Assembly (NCBI RefSeq): GCF_003173775.1
Contig: NZ_CP029552.1
Location: 3,138,001 to 3,202,000 of the forward strand
DNA from: Methylobacterium sp. 17Sr1-1
GTDB lineage: Bacteria > Pseudomonadota > Alphaproteobacteria > Rhizobiales > Beijerinckiaceae
Direction: 5' to 3'
DNA: 64,000 nt
Shown here: piece after piece, positions 43,623 through 53,562 of the stretch
Position numbering within the stretch: position 1 is the stretch's first letter
How the letters are laid out: every line of letters begins with the position of its first letter
Notes under the pieces: model-generated
Told to the model about the DNA's origin: nothing
The model's database searches: none
Seen by the model: the letters and a program-made list of their open reading frames with translations, nothing else
Made by a program: the position numbers and the translations under genes

Positions 43623-43722
43623 CTGGATCGCACCCGATCGCGTTGCGCTCGGGCGCGATCCAGGCCCTTGATTTTGAAGCATTTTCTGCGACGAACCGGC
43701 ATCCACTTCGTCGGAAAATGCT
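43623..43722. repeat. Composite hairpin repeat including palindrome family D, copy 2
   Basis: Two adjacent hairpins: ctggatcgcacccga / tcgggcgcgatccag (43623-43663) and agcattttctgcgacgaa / ttcgtcggaaaatgct (43678-43722). The second shares its design with 30554-30599. Composite palindromes like this are dispersed in related genomes as far as I recall. It sits in the gap between the UspA gene start and the MFS gene end. Confidence 0.7.
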
Positions 43723-44990
43723 CTAAGGGCCGGCTGGGGCCCCGGCCGTCTCCCGGCGCGGCTCGGGCGGATCGTCCTGGCTGCAGGCCGCGCCCGCGCC
43801 GTCCCGGCCGCCGGGGCGCAGGTCTCCTCCAGCCACAGGGCCAGCACCAGGGCGAGGCCCGCGGGTGCCGCGAGCGCCAGGAAGGCCCAGGTCCAGCCGA
43901 GATGGAGCGCGAGCAGCCCCCCGACCCAGCCCGAGAGGGCGCCGCCCACCCCCTGCACCGCCGCGACGGTGCCGAGCGCCGTCTGGGTGCGGCCCGAGCC
44001 CCAGGTGAGGTCGGCGACCACCACCGGCACGCGACGCCGATGACGCCCGAGGCGACGCCGTCGAGCACCTCCGCCAGCACCAGCCAGTACGGATCGGACA
44101 GGAAGGCCGAGAGCAGCGCCCGGACCGGCAGCACCGCGCAGGCGACGAGGAGGAGCTGGCGCCGGCCGCGCCGGTCGGCGAGCGAGCCGGCAAACAGCGC
44201 CACCGGGATCATCACGGCCTGCGCGACGATGACGTAGCGGGCGGTCCAGCCGGTGCCGTCCTGGCCGGACGCCACAGCTTCTGGCCGAGCAGGCTCAGCA
44301 TCGAGCCGTTGGCGAGGTTGAACAGGGCGAGCGCCGCCGAGAGGATCAGGAGGCGCCGGTCGGACAGGACCTTGAAGATGCCGGAGCGCTCGGGCTTGTC
44401 GTCCGGATCGTCCTCCTTCCAGCCGACGGCGCGCCGGCCGTTATAGGCTTGCCTCGGCGTCGTCAGCGCCGCCGCGATGGCGCAGGCCGAGAGCACGCCG
44501 AGCACCCAGAAGGCAATGCTCGGCCCCATGACTGGCGTGCCGAAGCTGATCACCAGGGCGGCGCCGAGGATGCCGACGTGGTTCCAGGCCTGGTTGCGGC
44601 CCTGCTGCTTCGGAAAGGCCTGCTTGCCGACCATGCCGAGGGTCAGCGCCGTCACCGCCGGCACACCAGGGTGCCGCCGGCGGCCGCCACGAACTGAGCG
44701 GCGAGCACCGTCATGAAGGAGCGCGCCGGCAAGAGCAGCAGGGTGCCGACGAGGATCGCCGCGCAGGCCGCCGCGATCAGCATCCGGGGCCGGCCGAGCC
44801 GGTCGACCAGGGCGCCGAGCGGACCGCTCAGGGCGAGCGTCGCGAAGCCCACGAGGGTGGTGACGAGGCCGACCTGGCTCGGGCTCCAGTGCGCGGCCTG
44901 CGCCAGCCAGGTGCCGAGGAAGGGGCCGAGCCCGCCCTGGATGTCGCCGAAGGCGTTGATCAGGGCGAGATGGGTCGTGGGATTCATCAA
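43723..44990 (-). CDS. MFS transporter (at least three frame breaks)
   Basis: Begins MMNPTTHLALINAFGDIQGGLGPFLGTWLAQAAHWSPSQVG, with GALVDRLGRPRMLIAAA between helices 2 and 3, then continues in other frames: ALTLGMVGKQAFPKQQGRNQAWNH, ALFNLANGSMLSLLGQKLW, GSLADRRGRRQLLLVAC and SGWVGGLLALHLGWTWAFLAL. Breaks fall near 44667, 44270 and 44030, each by a missing base. About 420 residues and 12 helices after repair. The last residues and stop are uncertain (43723 is one option). Substrate unknown; the clade resembles multidrug or muropeptide-type exporters. Confidence 0.75.
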
Positions 44991-45152
44991 CGCGGAGGCG
45001 CTCCCGTTCGCTCGAGGTCTCTTGCCTGGGCTTCTTGCCTGGGGTCTCTTGGCGGACCCACACGGACCAACGCGCCTGAACGGGGAATGATCGGATCGGT
45101 GCGGTGACGTCCGGGTGAGATGCGGGCGCCCTCTCGCCGGGGAAAAACCCCG

Positions 45153-45692
45153 TCAGGGGCTCGGCACCGCGCAGGCGGCGGCGAGGCGGGCGAGCATCGG
45201 GTCGGGGATGCCCATGGCGACGAGCTGGTCGTGGGTGTGGCGGACGTAGTCCGGGTTGGCGCCCGAGCGGCCGAGCCCCTGGCGCACCAGCCGCACCAGC
45301 TCGGCCTCCGGCAGGCGGCCGGCATATTGCGGGTGGCGGCGGTCGACGAGGTAGGTCACCGCCTCGATCCGGCGCCCGTCGTCGAGGGTGACGCCGAGCA
45401 GCCGCTCGACATAGACCGCCGTGACCTGCTCGCGCTCGCGCAGGTAGGCGAGCGTGCCCGCGGCCTCCGGGCCTGCGACCCGGAAGGCCATGCCGCGGCA
45501 GGAGCCGCCGCGGTCGAGCCCGAGCACCAGGCCCGGCCGCTCCGGCGTGCCGCGATGGACGTGCGAGAGCACAGAGCGAGCGGTGGTAGCCGCGCAAGCG
45601 CCCCGGCCCGCTCTCACGAAGGGGAAGCCCGGCCGCCACATCAGCGAGCCGTAGCCGAACACCCACAGATCCGACGGTGCGCCCGCCTGCAT
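45153..45692 (-). CDS. Gamma-glutamylcyclotransferase, ChaC family
   Basis: The protein of ~179 residues starts at ATG 45692 (GGGAGG upstream; a GTG at 45695 is equivalent). DLWVFGYGSLMWRPGF is the ChaC nucleotide-like loop, and GLVLGLDRGGSCRGMAF, the catalytic-glutamate region LREREQ and CYVERLLGV-like strands follow. It would cleave glutathione to 5-oxoproline and Cys-Gly in the cytoplasm. Around 45572-45605 the frame is locally shifted: the expected GRLRGYHRSLCVLSHVHRG appears in another frame and then returns, implying one missing base and then a missing dinucleotide. Confidence 0.85.
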   Translation of the reverse strand: MQAGAPSDLWVFGYGSLMWRPGFPFVRAGRGACAATTARSVLSHVHRGTPERPGLVLGLDRGGSCRGMAFRVAGPEAAGTLAYLREREQVTAVYVERLLGVTLDDGRRIEAVTYLVDRRHPQYAGRLPEAELVRLVRQGLGRSGANPDYVRHTHDQLVAMGIPDPMLARLAAACAVPSP

Positions 45693-45853
45693 CACCTTGT
45701 TTCCTCCCGGCAGGTTTCTTCCGGCGCCTCGTCCGGCACGACCTCGTGAGCGGGCCGCCCGACCTGCAACTCTTGCCGGGCGCGGCCGGTAGCAGCTACG
45801 GGGACGCGGTTCAATCCGGGCGGCCCGTGCCGGGCCGCCGCATTGCCGGGATC

Positions 45854-47021
45854 ATGCCGATGAACAGGCCGACCACCGTTGGGACGACCAACGAGACGCC
45901 GCCGAGCGGGCGCCCGGGCCAGGCACCCGGTCGCGGGCCCGGCCTGCGCCTCGGCCTGTTCGCGCCGTTCGCGCTGCTGCTCCTGCTGGCCCTGGCCTGG
46001 ACCGCGGGCTGGTTCTGGCTGCGGGGCAGGGCCGAGGGCGAGATCGACGCGTGGTTTGCCCGCGAGGCGCAGGCCGGCCGGCAATGGACCTGCAAGGACC
46101 GCTCGCTGACCGGCTTCCCGTTCCGGTTCGAGCTGCGTTGCACGGAACTCGCCTTCGCCCGCTCCGACGTGCGCTTCACCACCGGGCCGGTGGTGGTGGC
46201 GCAGGTCTACCAGCCGCGCCACGTGATCCTGGAGGCGACCGGGCCGTTCCGGGTGCAGCAGGGCGGGCTCGAGGCCAACGTGACCTGGCCAGCTGGAAGC
46301 GAGCGTGCATGCCACGAGCGACGGCTTCCAGCGCGCCTCCGTGGTGGCGGACGGGCTCAAAGGGGCCGTCACCGGCGCCGACCCCTCGCCGATCGACTTC
46401 ACGGTCGGCCATCTCGAACTGCATGCGCGGCCGACCCCGGGGCGCTTCTCCACCGACGGCGCGGTCGACCTGAGCGCCCGGGTGCTGCAGGCGGGCCTGC
46501 CGCTCCTCGACCCGGTGCTCGGCGGGACCGAGCCCGCCGACATCGCCCTCGACGCCACCGTGACCCGGGCGGCGGCTTTTCGCACCCGCACCCTGGCGCA
46601 GGAACTGGAGCGCTGGCGCGAGGCCGGCGGCACGGTCGAGATCGCCAGCCTCGCCGCCGAGAAGGGCAGCCGGCGCCTGCGGGCGCAAGGGATGCTCGCC
46701 CTCGACGACCAGCACCGGCCCTCGGGCCAGCTCGACGTGCGCACCGCCGGCCTGGAGCAGGTGATCGCGCCGCTGATCAGCGAGCAGCTCGGGGCGCGGC
46801 TCGGCGGCGACGGGGCGGCGCTGATCGGCAACATCGTCGGCCAGTTCCTCGGCGGGCGCCGCAAGGAGCCGGCGCCGGGCGCGGGCCCGTCCCAGGACCG
46901 GTCCCAGGACCGCCCCGGCGAGCCGCCCCTGAAGGTGCTGCCGACCGTGCGGCTCACCGGCGGGCGCGTGGTGGTCGGCCCCTTCGCGGTGCCGAACGTG
47001 CGGCTCCAGCCGCTGTATTGA
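45854..47021 (+). CDS. DUF2125 domain protein (one frame break)
   Basis: After a cytoplasmic N-terminus, one membrane anchor (LGLFAPFALLLLLALAWTAGW, ~33-53) precedes a periplasmic domain with WTCKDRSLTGFPFRFELRC, a DUF2125 hallmark. A missing base near 46290 joins VTWP to QLEASVHATSDGFQRASV, and the frame then runs clean to 47021 (~389 residues). The family is alphaproteobacterial and AsmA-like in build; its function is not established. A Pro/Gly/Gln-rich stretch (GAGPSQDRSQDRPGEPP) interrupts the C-terminal part. Confidence 0.78.
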
Positions 47022-47070
47022 GGATATGCCTCGGTCCTGGGGCGAATTGAAATCCTCGGGGTCATGACAT

Positions 47071-47220
47071 CCTCAGGGTCATTCCGGGGCTGCGCAGCGG
47101 AGCCCGGAATCCAGAACCGCGAATGGCACGGAAAAGAGCGAACAACGTTCCGCTTCATCCTGCACAACCTGTGTGTCTGGATCCCGGGCTCCGCTGCGCG
47201 GCCGGGGGATGACGCGGAGG
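47071..47220. repeat. Palindromic repeat family B, copy 2
   Basis: About 150 bp with inverted arms gtcattccggggctgcgcagcggagcccggaatccaga (47078-47115) and its near-complement at 47175-47212. Same family as 38168-38316 and 49200-49345. It lies 50 bases after the DUF2125 gene. Confidence 0.78.
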
Positions 47221-47337
47221 GTGAGGAACGTGGTTCGCATCTGAGTGGATGCGCGTGATCCACGCATGGACGAAAGCCCGCCCGCCTGCCGAGGACAGCG
47301 GTTGCCGCCCCGCCCGCGGCGTCGTACCCCAGGGGGC

Positions 47338-49154
47338 ATGAGCCAGACCGCCCGCTTCCAGAGCTTCGAGGATCCCAGCCACCGGGAGGGCGCGGCGCGG
47401 ATCGCCGCGCTCCGGGCCGCGATGGCGCAGAGGGATTTGCCGGCTTCGTCGTGCCCGGGCCGACGAGCACCAGTCGGAATACGTGCCGCCCAACGCCGAG
47501 CGGCTGGCCTGGCTCACCGGCTTCACCGGCTCGGCCGGCACCGCGGTCGTGCTCGCCGACAAGGCCGCCCTGGTCGTCGACGGGCGCTACACCCTCCAGG
47601 CCGCCGAGCAGGTCGATACGAGCGTCGTCACCCCGTGCCGCTCGCCGAGACCAGCGTCGAAGCCTGGATCGCCGCCAATCTGCCGGCCGGCGGGTGCTGG
47701 CCTACGATCCCTGGCTGCACACCCGGACGGGCTCGTCCGCTGGAGCGCGCCGCCAGGGAGGCCGGCGGGCGCGTCGAGCCAACCTCCCTCAACCTCGTCG
47801 ACCTCGTCTGGATCGACCGCCCCTCCGCCCCGCGGCCCCGGTGGTGACGCATCCCGAGAGCCTGGCCGGCGAGGCGGCCTCCGCGAAGCTCGGGCGGGTG
47901 CGCGAGGCCCTGGCCAAGGCGCGGCTCGACGCGCTGGTCGTGTCGGATCCGCACAACCTCGCCTGGGTCTTCAACCTGCGCGGCGGCGACGTCGCCCACA
48001 CGCCCCTGCCGCTCGGCTACGCGGTGATCCCGCGGGAGGGCGCGGCGCGCCTCTTCCTCGACCCCGAGAAGGTGACGGAGGAGGCCGCTCGCGCCCTCGA
48101 GGGCCTCGCCGCGCGGGACGAGCCGGGGCGCTGCCCGCCGCGCTCGACGCCCTCGGCGCCGCCAAGGCTCGGGTGCGGGTCGATGCGGCGACCGGCGCCG
48201 TGGCGCTCGGCCGGCGCATCACGGCCGGCGGCACGCTCGATGTCGGGCCCGATCCGATCACCGCCATGAAGGCGGAGAAGAACGCCGCCGAGATCGCCGG
48301 CTCCCGCGCCGCGCATGTCCGCGACGGCGCCGCGGTGACCCGCTTCCTCGCCTGGCTCGCCCGGGAGGCGCCCGGCGGGGCGGTGTCGGAGATCGACGCG
48401 GTGGTGCGGCTCGAGGCGTTCCGGATCGAGACCGGCTCCTTGCGCGAGGTCGCCTTCCCGACCATCTCAGGTCAGGGCCGAACGGCGCCATCGTGCATAC
48501 CGCGTCACCGCGGCACCGACCGGCGGGTGCAGCCGGGCGAGCTCTTCCTGATCGATTCCGGCGCCCAGTACGGCGACGGCACCACCGACATCACCCGCAC
48601 GGTGGCGGTCGGCACCCCGAGCCCGGAGATGCGCGACCGCTTCACCCGGGTGCTGAAGGGCCACATCGCCATCGCCACCGCGGTCTTTCCCGGGGCACCA
48701 CGGGGGCGCAGATCGACGCCTTCGCCCGCCGCCCGCTCTGGGAGGCCGGCCTCGACTTCGACCACGGCACCGGCCACGGCGTCGGCGCCTTCCTGTCGGT
48801 GCACGGGCCGCAGCGCATCGCCAAGACCGGCACGGTGGCGCTGCAGCCCGGCATGATCGTCTCGAACGAGCCGGGCTACTACAAGACCCGCGCCTTCGGC
48901 ATCCGGATCGAGAACCTGGTCCTGGTCGAGGAGCGGGCGATGGCGGGCGCCGAGCGCCCGATGCTCGGCTTCGAGACCCTGACGCTCGCGCCGTTCGACC
49001 TCGCCCTGGTGGTGCCGGAGTTGCTCGACCCGCAGGAGACCGCCTGGCTCGACGCCTACCACGCCCGGTGCGCGAGACGCTGTCGGATCTGGTCGATCCG
49101 CAGACCCGCGAGTGGCTGGCCGCCGCGACGCGGCCGGTCGCGGCCGTCCCGTGA
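47338..49154 (+). CDS. M24B Xaa-Pro aminopeptidase, PepP-like (several frame breaks)
   Basis: ATG 47338 follows AGGGGG. Pieces in rotating frames assemble to about 608 residues: MSQTARFQSFEDPSHREGAAR, YVPPNAERLAWLTGFTGSAGTAVVLADKAAL, DALVVSDPHNLAWVFNLRGGDV, ELFLIDSGAQYGDGTTDITRTVAVG (two metal-binding Asp), FDHGTGHGVGAFLSVH (metal His), GMIVSNEPGYY (Glu) and FGIRIENLVLVEE (Glu). These are the five metal ligands of the dinuclear pita-bread fold. Breaks cluster near 47445, 47638, 47695, 47840, 48130, 48475-48495, 48695 and 49070. It removes N-terminal residues preceding proline. The two N-terminal creatinase-like domains match the long eukaryote-like aminopeptidase P form. Confidence 0.85.
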
Positions 49155-49199
49155 GGCAGGTCGCGGGGCGCGCGAGCGGCAGCGCACGGCGCTCTCCGG

Positions 49200-49345
49200 G
49201 TCGTCCCGGGGCTCGCGTGAAAGACGAGAACCCGGGATCCATCACCACTGACGATGTCGAACGACGCGACCGGCGTTCCTCTCCGTCCTGAAAGCTCGGG
49301 ATTTACGGATCCCGGGTTCCGCTGTCGCGGCCCGGGATGACGACG
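49200..49345. repeat. Palindromic repeat family B, copy 3
   Basis: About 146 bp, the most diverged copy. Left arm gtcgtcccggggctcgcgtg...acccgggatcc, right arm ggatcccgggttccgctgtcgcggcccgggatgacgac. Lies 45 bases after the aminopeptidase gene. With copy 2 it brackets that gene. Confidence 0.72.
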
Positions 49346-49417
49346 GGGGGTTCGACGTCAGTCAGCCAATGCGAAGGGGGCTCAGGATGAGGCCGCACGT
49401 GGGCGCAAGACGTCGAG

Positions 49418-49600
49418 CAGTTAAATAGGCCGCATATTACGCAATGTAACAGTTAAATAAGCTGTCATCTTTCTCTATATACTTCGATCTAAGTCTCCAG
49501 GAACTGCGCGCTCGTCCGGAGCAGCGCGCATTCTGCTCGATTACGCGACTCCGTCGCCGTACTGTCCCGCTGCCGATCGCGGCAGGGGGAAGACCGAATC
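49418..49600 (+). promoter_or_regulatory. AT-rich upstream region with direct repeat
   Basis: In an otherwise GC-rich window this segment is strikingly AT-rich. The ten-base repeat cagttaaata occurs at 49418-49427 and 49450-49459 (32 bases apart, about three helical turns), and ctctatatact follows at 49473. This fits a promoter with paired activator or repressor sites for the gene starting at 49601. The regulator is unknown. Confidence 0.45.
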
Positions 49601-50104
49601 ATGAGGACGACGATGCTCGCGGCCTTGGCCGCCGGGCGGCGATGCTGGCCGCCCTCCCGGCACGGGCCGAGACGACGGATTGCGCGGCGGTGAGCCAGCG
49701 CCAGGTCGAGGGCCTGTTCGACCGCTGGAACCAGTCGCTGGCGACGCTCGATGGCCAAGGTCACGGCGAATTACGCGCCCGACGCCGTGCTGCTGCCGAC
49801 CGTGTCGAACACGCCGCGCACCGACCGGGCGATGATCCAGGACTACTTCGTGCACTTCCTGGAGAAGCACCCGCAGGGCGTCATCAACACCCACACGATC
49901 AAGCTCGGCTGCAACATCGCGACCGATGTCGGCACCTACACCTTCCTGATCGACGGGAAGAACCCGGGCGAGCACGTCGTGGTGCCGGCGCGCTACAGCT
50001 TCGTCTACGTGCTGCGGGACGGCGAGTGGCTGATCGCGCACCACCATTCCTCGGCGATGCCGGAGCCGGTCGTCGCCGTCACCGCTGCCGCCAAGGAGCA
50101 TTGA
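49601..50104 (+). CDS. SgcJ/EcaC-type SnoaL-like exported protein (two frame breaks)
   Basis: ATG 49601 begins a signal peptide (MRTTMLAALAA...MLAALPARA) broken by a missing base near 49632. A second break near 49752 restores DAGKVTANYAPDAVLLPTVSN. The rest is clean: TDRAMIQDYFVHFLEKHPQG, GCNIATDVGTYTFLIDG and YSFVYVLRDGEWLIAHHHSS. That pattern matches the CaMKII-association/SgcJ/EcaC subgroup of NTF2-like folds. About 167 residues, probably periplasmic. The family is often labelled oxidoreductase without evidence; a small-molecule binding role is more cautious. Confidence 0.75.
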
Positions 50105-50120
50105 GACCGGTAGCGACGCC

Positions 50121-50292
50121 TCAATTGGCGTCGCAGGGCTCGGCATCCTCGAGATGCGCGCGCAGCGTGATCTCGCGCGGTGTCGATGCCCGGCCCGGGC
50201 CGAGCCTCGCTGATCGGCGGGCGAGTCAGCATCGTGCCCCAGAACAACCCGGTGGCGAGGGCGAGGGCGGAGAGAGCGGTCAGGATACGCAT
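50121..50292 (-). CDS. Small exported or membrane-anchored protein (possible frame break)
   Basis: ATG 50292 opens MRILTALSALALATGLFWGT, a signal-like or anchor helix. The initial frame then runs past any natural end. Restoring a CG dinucleotide near 50181 gives REITLRAHLEDAEPCDAN and a stop at 50121, about 57 residues. Support is limited to the signal and the neat ending. Confidence 0.4.
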
Positions 50293-50768
50293 GTCGCCTC
50301 CTGCGGCCCATTTCCGACGGGCCGGGCTGGTCTTCGGTAATCTCGATCGAGCGGGCACGCGCCATAAGCCGGCCGCCCGCTGTATCGCGGGCCCGCCAAG
50401 GCGCCTCATCCCGGTATTCTCTTCAATCGTGCGCGATCGGATGCTGGAACCGGCGCACCGAAGACCAGTGATCGCCCCGCCGCCGCAGCAAAGGGCCGGC
50501 GAGGCGCGTTCACGCCTGCTTCTTTATTCCGGCTGGCGTAGAGGCAACCGCGGACGGTGTCATCCCTCATTTTGATGAGACAGCGTCATATCGCGATCCC
50601 CCGGTTCGATGCCAGGAACCATGGGCCATCCGTCGCTTTATCTTGAACGCAAGACAATCGCGCCCTCGCAACCGAGCCGTCCTCGGCCGCCCGCGCTCCG
50701 GGCCTGACACGGCGACGCCCGGCGGGGTAGGCTTGCGACAGCCAAGACGAAGATCGGGAGGACACGGG
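50293..50768. other. Intergenic region upstream of the serine hydrolase gene
   Basis: 476 bases with no frame I trust. It must contain the hydrolase promoter and that of the small leftward gene. Nothing recognisable beyond the GGGAGG ribosome site at its right end. Confidence 0.35.
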
Positions 50769-51938
50769 ATGCACGACGATCTCGAGCGGGCGGCCGACGC
50801 GATCCTGCGGCGCGGGATCGACGAGGCCCCGCACCTGGCGGGATCGTCGCCATGGCGACCGACCGGGAGCGCACGCTCTATGCCGGCGCCGCCGGGCAGC
50901 GGGGCGAGGACGCGCCGATGACGACCGACACGGTCCTGGCGATCTTCTCCACCACCAAGGCGGTCACCGCCACCGCCGCGCTGCAACTCGCGGAAGAGGG
51001 CCGGCTCGACCTCGACGCCCCGGCCTCGGCTTACGTGCCCGACCTCGACGGGATCCAGGTGCTCGAGGGGTTTTCGGAGGACGGCGCCCCGCGCCTGCGC
51101 CCGCCGGCGCGTCCGATCACCACCCGGATGCTGCTGCTGCACACTGCCGGCTTCGGCTACGACATCTTCAACGGCTTACGCCCGGCTCCTGCGCGAGAGC
51201 AAACGTCCGGGCGTGACCAGCGGCACCCGCGCCTCGCTGATGACGCCGCTGCTGTTCGATCCCGGCGAGTCATGGGAATACGGCAGCAACATCGACTGGG
51301 CCGGCCAAGTGGTCGAGGCGGTGACCGGCCGGCGCCTCGGGACGGTGATGCGGGAGCGGATCTTCTCCCCCTCGGCATGGAATCGACCGGCTTCGTCCTG
51401 ACCGCCGCCATGCGCGCCCGCCTCGCGCGGATGCACCAGCGGGCCGCGGACGGCGGCCTGTCTGTCATCGCCGGCTTCGAGCTGCCGCAGGAGCCGGAGG
51501 TCGAGATGGGCGGTCACGGGCTCTACTCGACCGCCGAGGACTACCTGCGCTTCATCCGGATGTGGCTCAACGACGGCGCCGGCCCGCACGGGCCGGTGCT
51601 GCGGCCCGAGACCGTCGCGATGCGGCGACGAACGGCCTCGGCCCGGATCTGAAGATCCGCGCCCTGCCGGGGTGAAGCGCCACCTCTCGCACGACGCCGA
51701 GTTCCCCGGGATGCCGAAATCCTGGGGGTTGAGCTTCATGATCAACGACGAGGCGGCGCCGACCGGGCGCTCGGCCGGGTCGCTCGCCTGGGCGGGGCTC
51801 GCCAACCTGTATTTCTGGATCGACCGGACCGCCGGGATCGGGGGGTTCTGGGGCACGCAACTCTTCCCCTTCGCCGATCCGGCCTCGGTGGCGAACTTTT
51901 TGGAGTTCGAGACGGCGGTGTATCGGAGCCTGTCCTGA
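50769..51938 (+). CDS. Class C beta-lactamase-like serine hydrolase (several frame breaks)
   Basis: ATG 50769 follows GGGAGG. The catalytic S-x-x-K motif is in [16 protein letters not shown] (STTK, ~residue 62). YGSN in [19 protein letters not shown] supplies the Tyr-x-Asn motif. The C-terminus holds [22 protein letters not shown]. Missing bases near 50845, 51175, 51370, 51625 and 51672 rotate the frame; repaired length is ~391 residues. There is no signal peptide, so it is probably a cytoplasmic esterase or peptidase (EstB/PBP-like) rather than an antibiotic-hydrolysing enzyme. Confidence 0.8.
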
Positions 51939-51970
51939 GCCCTTCAGGTCCCCTTACCGTCCCCACTCGC

Positions 51971-52100
51971 GACCTCGTCCTGAGGTGACCGGCGATCGAA
52001 GATCGCGCGCAGCGGAGGCCTCGATGGAGGCCTCCAGGGATCACGGAGGCTTCTGGAGGCCTCCTTCGAGGCTCAACTCCGGTCGCACCTCAGGATGTCG
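51971..52100. repeat. Palindromic repeat family C
   Basis: Inverted arms cctcgtcctgaggtgaccg and cggtcgcacctcaggatgtcg enclose a second inverted pair, aggcctcgatggaggcctccag / ctggaggcctccttcgaggct. Only one copy is seen here. It lies between the convergent hydrolase and NupC genes and resembles the other dispersed palindromes. Confidence 0.65.
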
Positions 52101-52140
52101 CGGGCTGGAAGGTGGTGGCTCGCACCCCTGAACCCCGCCC

Positions 52141-53380
52141 TCACGCCCCGATGAACACCCCGGCGATCGCCGCGCTGGTCAGGTTCGACAGGGTGCCGGC
52201 GAGGATCGCCCGGAGCCCGAAGGCGGCCACCTCGGCCCGGCGCTCGGGCACCAGGCTGCCGAAGCTCGCGAGCTGGATCGCGATCGACGACAGGTTGGCG
52301 AAGCCGCAGAGCGCGAAGCACAGGATCGCGGTGCTGCGGGGGCCGAGCTCGCCGCTCTTCAGGACCGGCGAGAGGTTGGCGTAGGCCAGGAACTCGTTGA
52401 AGGCGAGCTTCTGGCCGATGGCGCCGCCGACGAGCGTCGCCTGGTCCCACGGCACGCCCAGCAGCCAGGCGAGCGGCGCCAGCGCCCAGCCGAGCCCGCC
52501 CTCGATCGAGGCGCCCGGCATCCCGACGAGGCCGCCCGCAGAGGCGACGATGCCGTTGACCAATGCGATCAGCCCGACGAAGGCGATCAGCATCGCGCCG
52601 ACCGCGACGGCGACCGCGGCCCTTCTGGTGCCGTCGGCGGCGGCCTCGATCACGTTGACCGCCCGGGTCTCGCCGAAGGTGACCCGCATGGTCTTGACCC
52701 GGCTCGGCTCGGTCGAGGGCACCAGGATCTTGGCGTAGAGGAGCCCGCCGGGAATCGCCATGAACGAGGGCGAGCAGGTAGGGCATCGGCACGCCGAGGC
52801 CCGCATAGCCGGCGAGGATCGAGCCGGCGGTGGAGGCCGCCCCGCTCGTCATCACGGCGAACAGCTCCGCACCGGTGAGGAGCGCCAGGAACGGCCGCAG
52901 CGCCACCGCGATCTCGCTCTGCCGATGAAGATGGTGATGACCGCCGAGAAGGTCTCGATCCGCGAGGTGCCGAGCACCCGCTGCAACGCTGCGCCCAGCG
53001 CCCGGGCGAGCGCCTGCATCACTCCGTAATAGAGCACCGCGATCAGCGCCGAGACGTAGATGATCTGCGCAGCACCCGCAACGCCAGGACGAAGCCGCCG
53101 CCGCCGAACAATTCGAACATCTTCGGCTCGACGAGGCCGCCGAACAGGAACGCCACGCCGCGGTCGCCGTAGGACAGGACCGCCTGCACCGCGTCGGCGA
53201 CGGCGCCGAGCGCCGTGCGGCCGTCGGACCAGAACAGCACCAGGGCGCCGAGCCCGACCTGGACCGCGAGCGCCGACACGACCACCCGCGGCCGGATCGC
53301 CCGGCGGTCGGTCGAGACAGGATCGCGATCGCGATCAGGACCGCGATGCTCGCAGCGGCGTGGATCAGGCGGTCCGGCAT
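52141..53380 (-). CDS. Concentrative nucleoside transporter, NupC/CNT family (several frame breaks)
   Basis: Repaired product ~414 residues from MPDRLIHAAASIAVLIAIAI to IAGVFIGA. Diagnostic CNT segments are seen: IFIGQSEIAVALRPF, MTSGAASTAGSILAGYAGLGVP, a clean final half with GQKLAFNEFLAYANLSP and ILCFALCGFANLSSIAIQL. Breaks fall near 53320, 53070, 52920 and 52775, all missing bases. It imports nucleosides with Na+ or H+ through the inner membrane. Confidence 0.85.
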
Positions 53381-53562
53381 GCAGTCTTCCCCTTCGTCCA
53401 GTGCCGGCAAGCCTGATGCCGCATCGTTCAGTGCCCGTTCAAGCGCGACGGTTCGAGATGGGGCACGCCATGGTCCTGCCTGAAAACGAGGCGATCCAAT
53501 GCGAAATCCTGGGCGGAAACCCGGGAACTCCCCCGATCGTCCGTCACGGGAGGGCAAACGCC

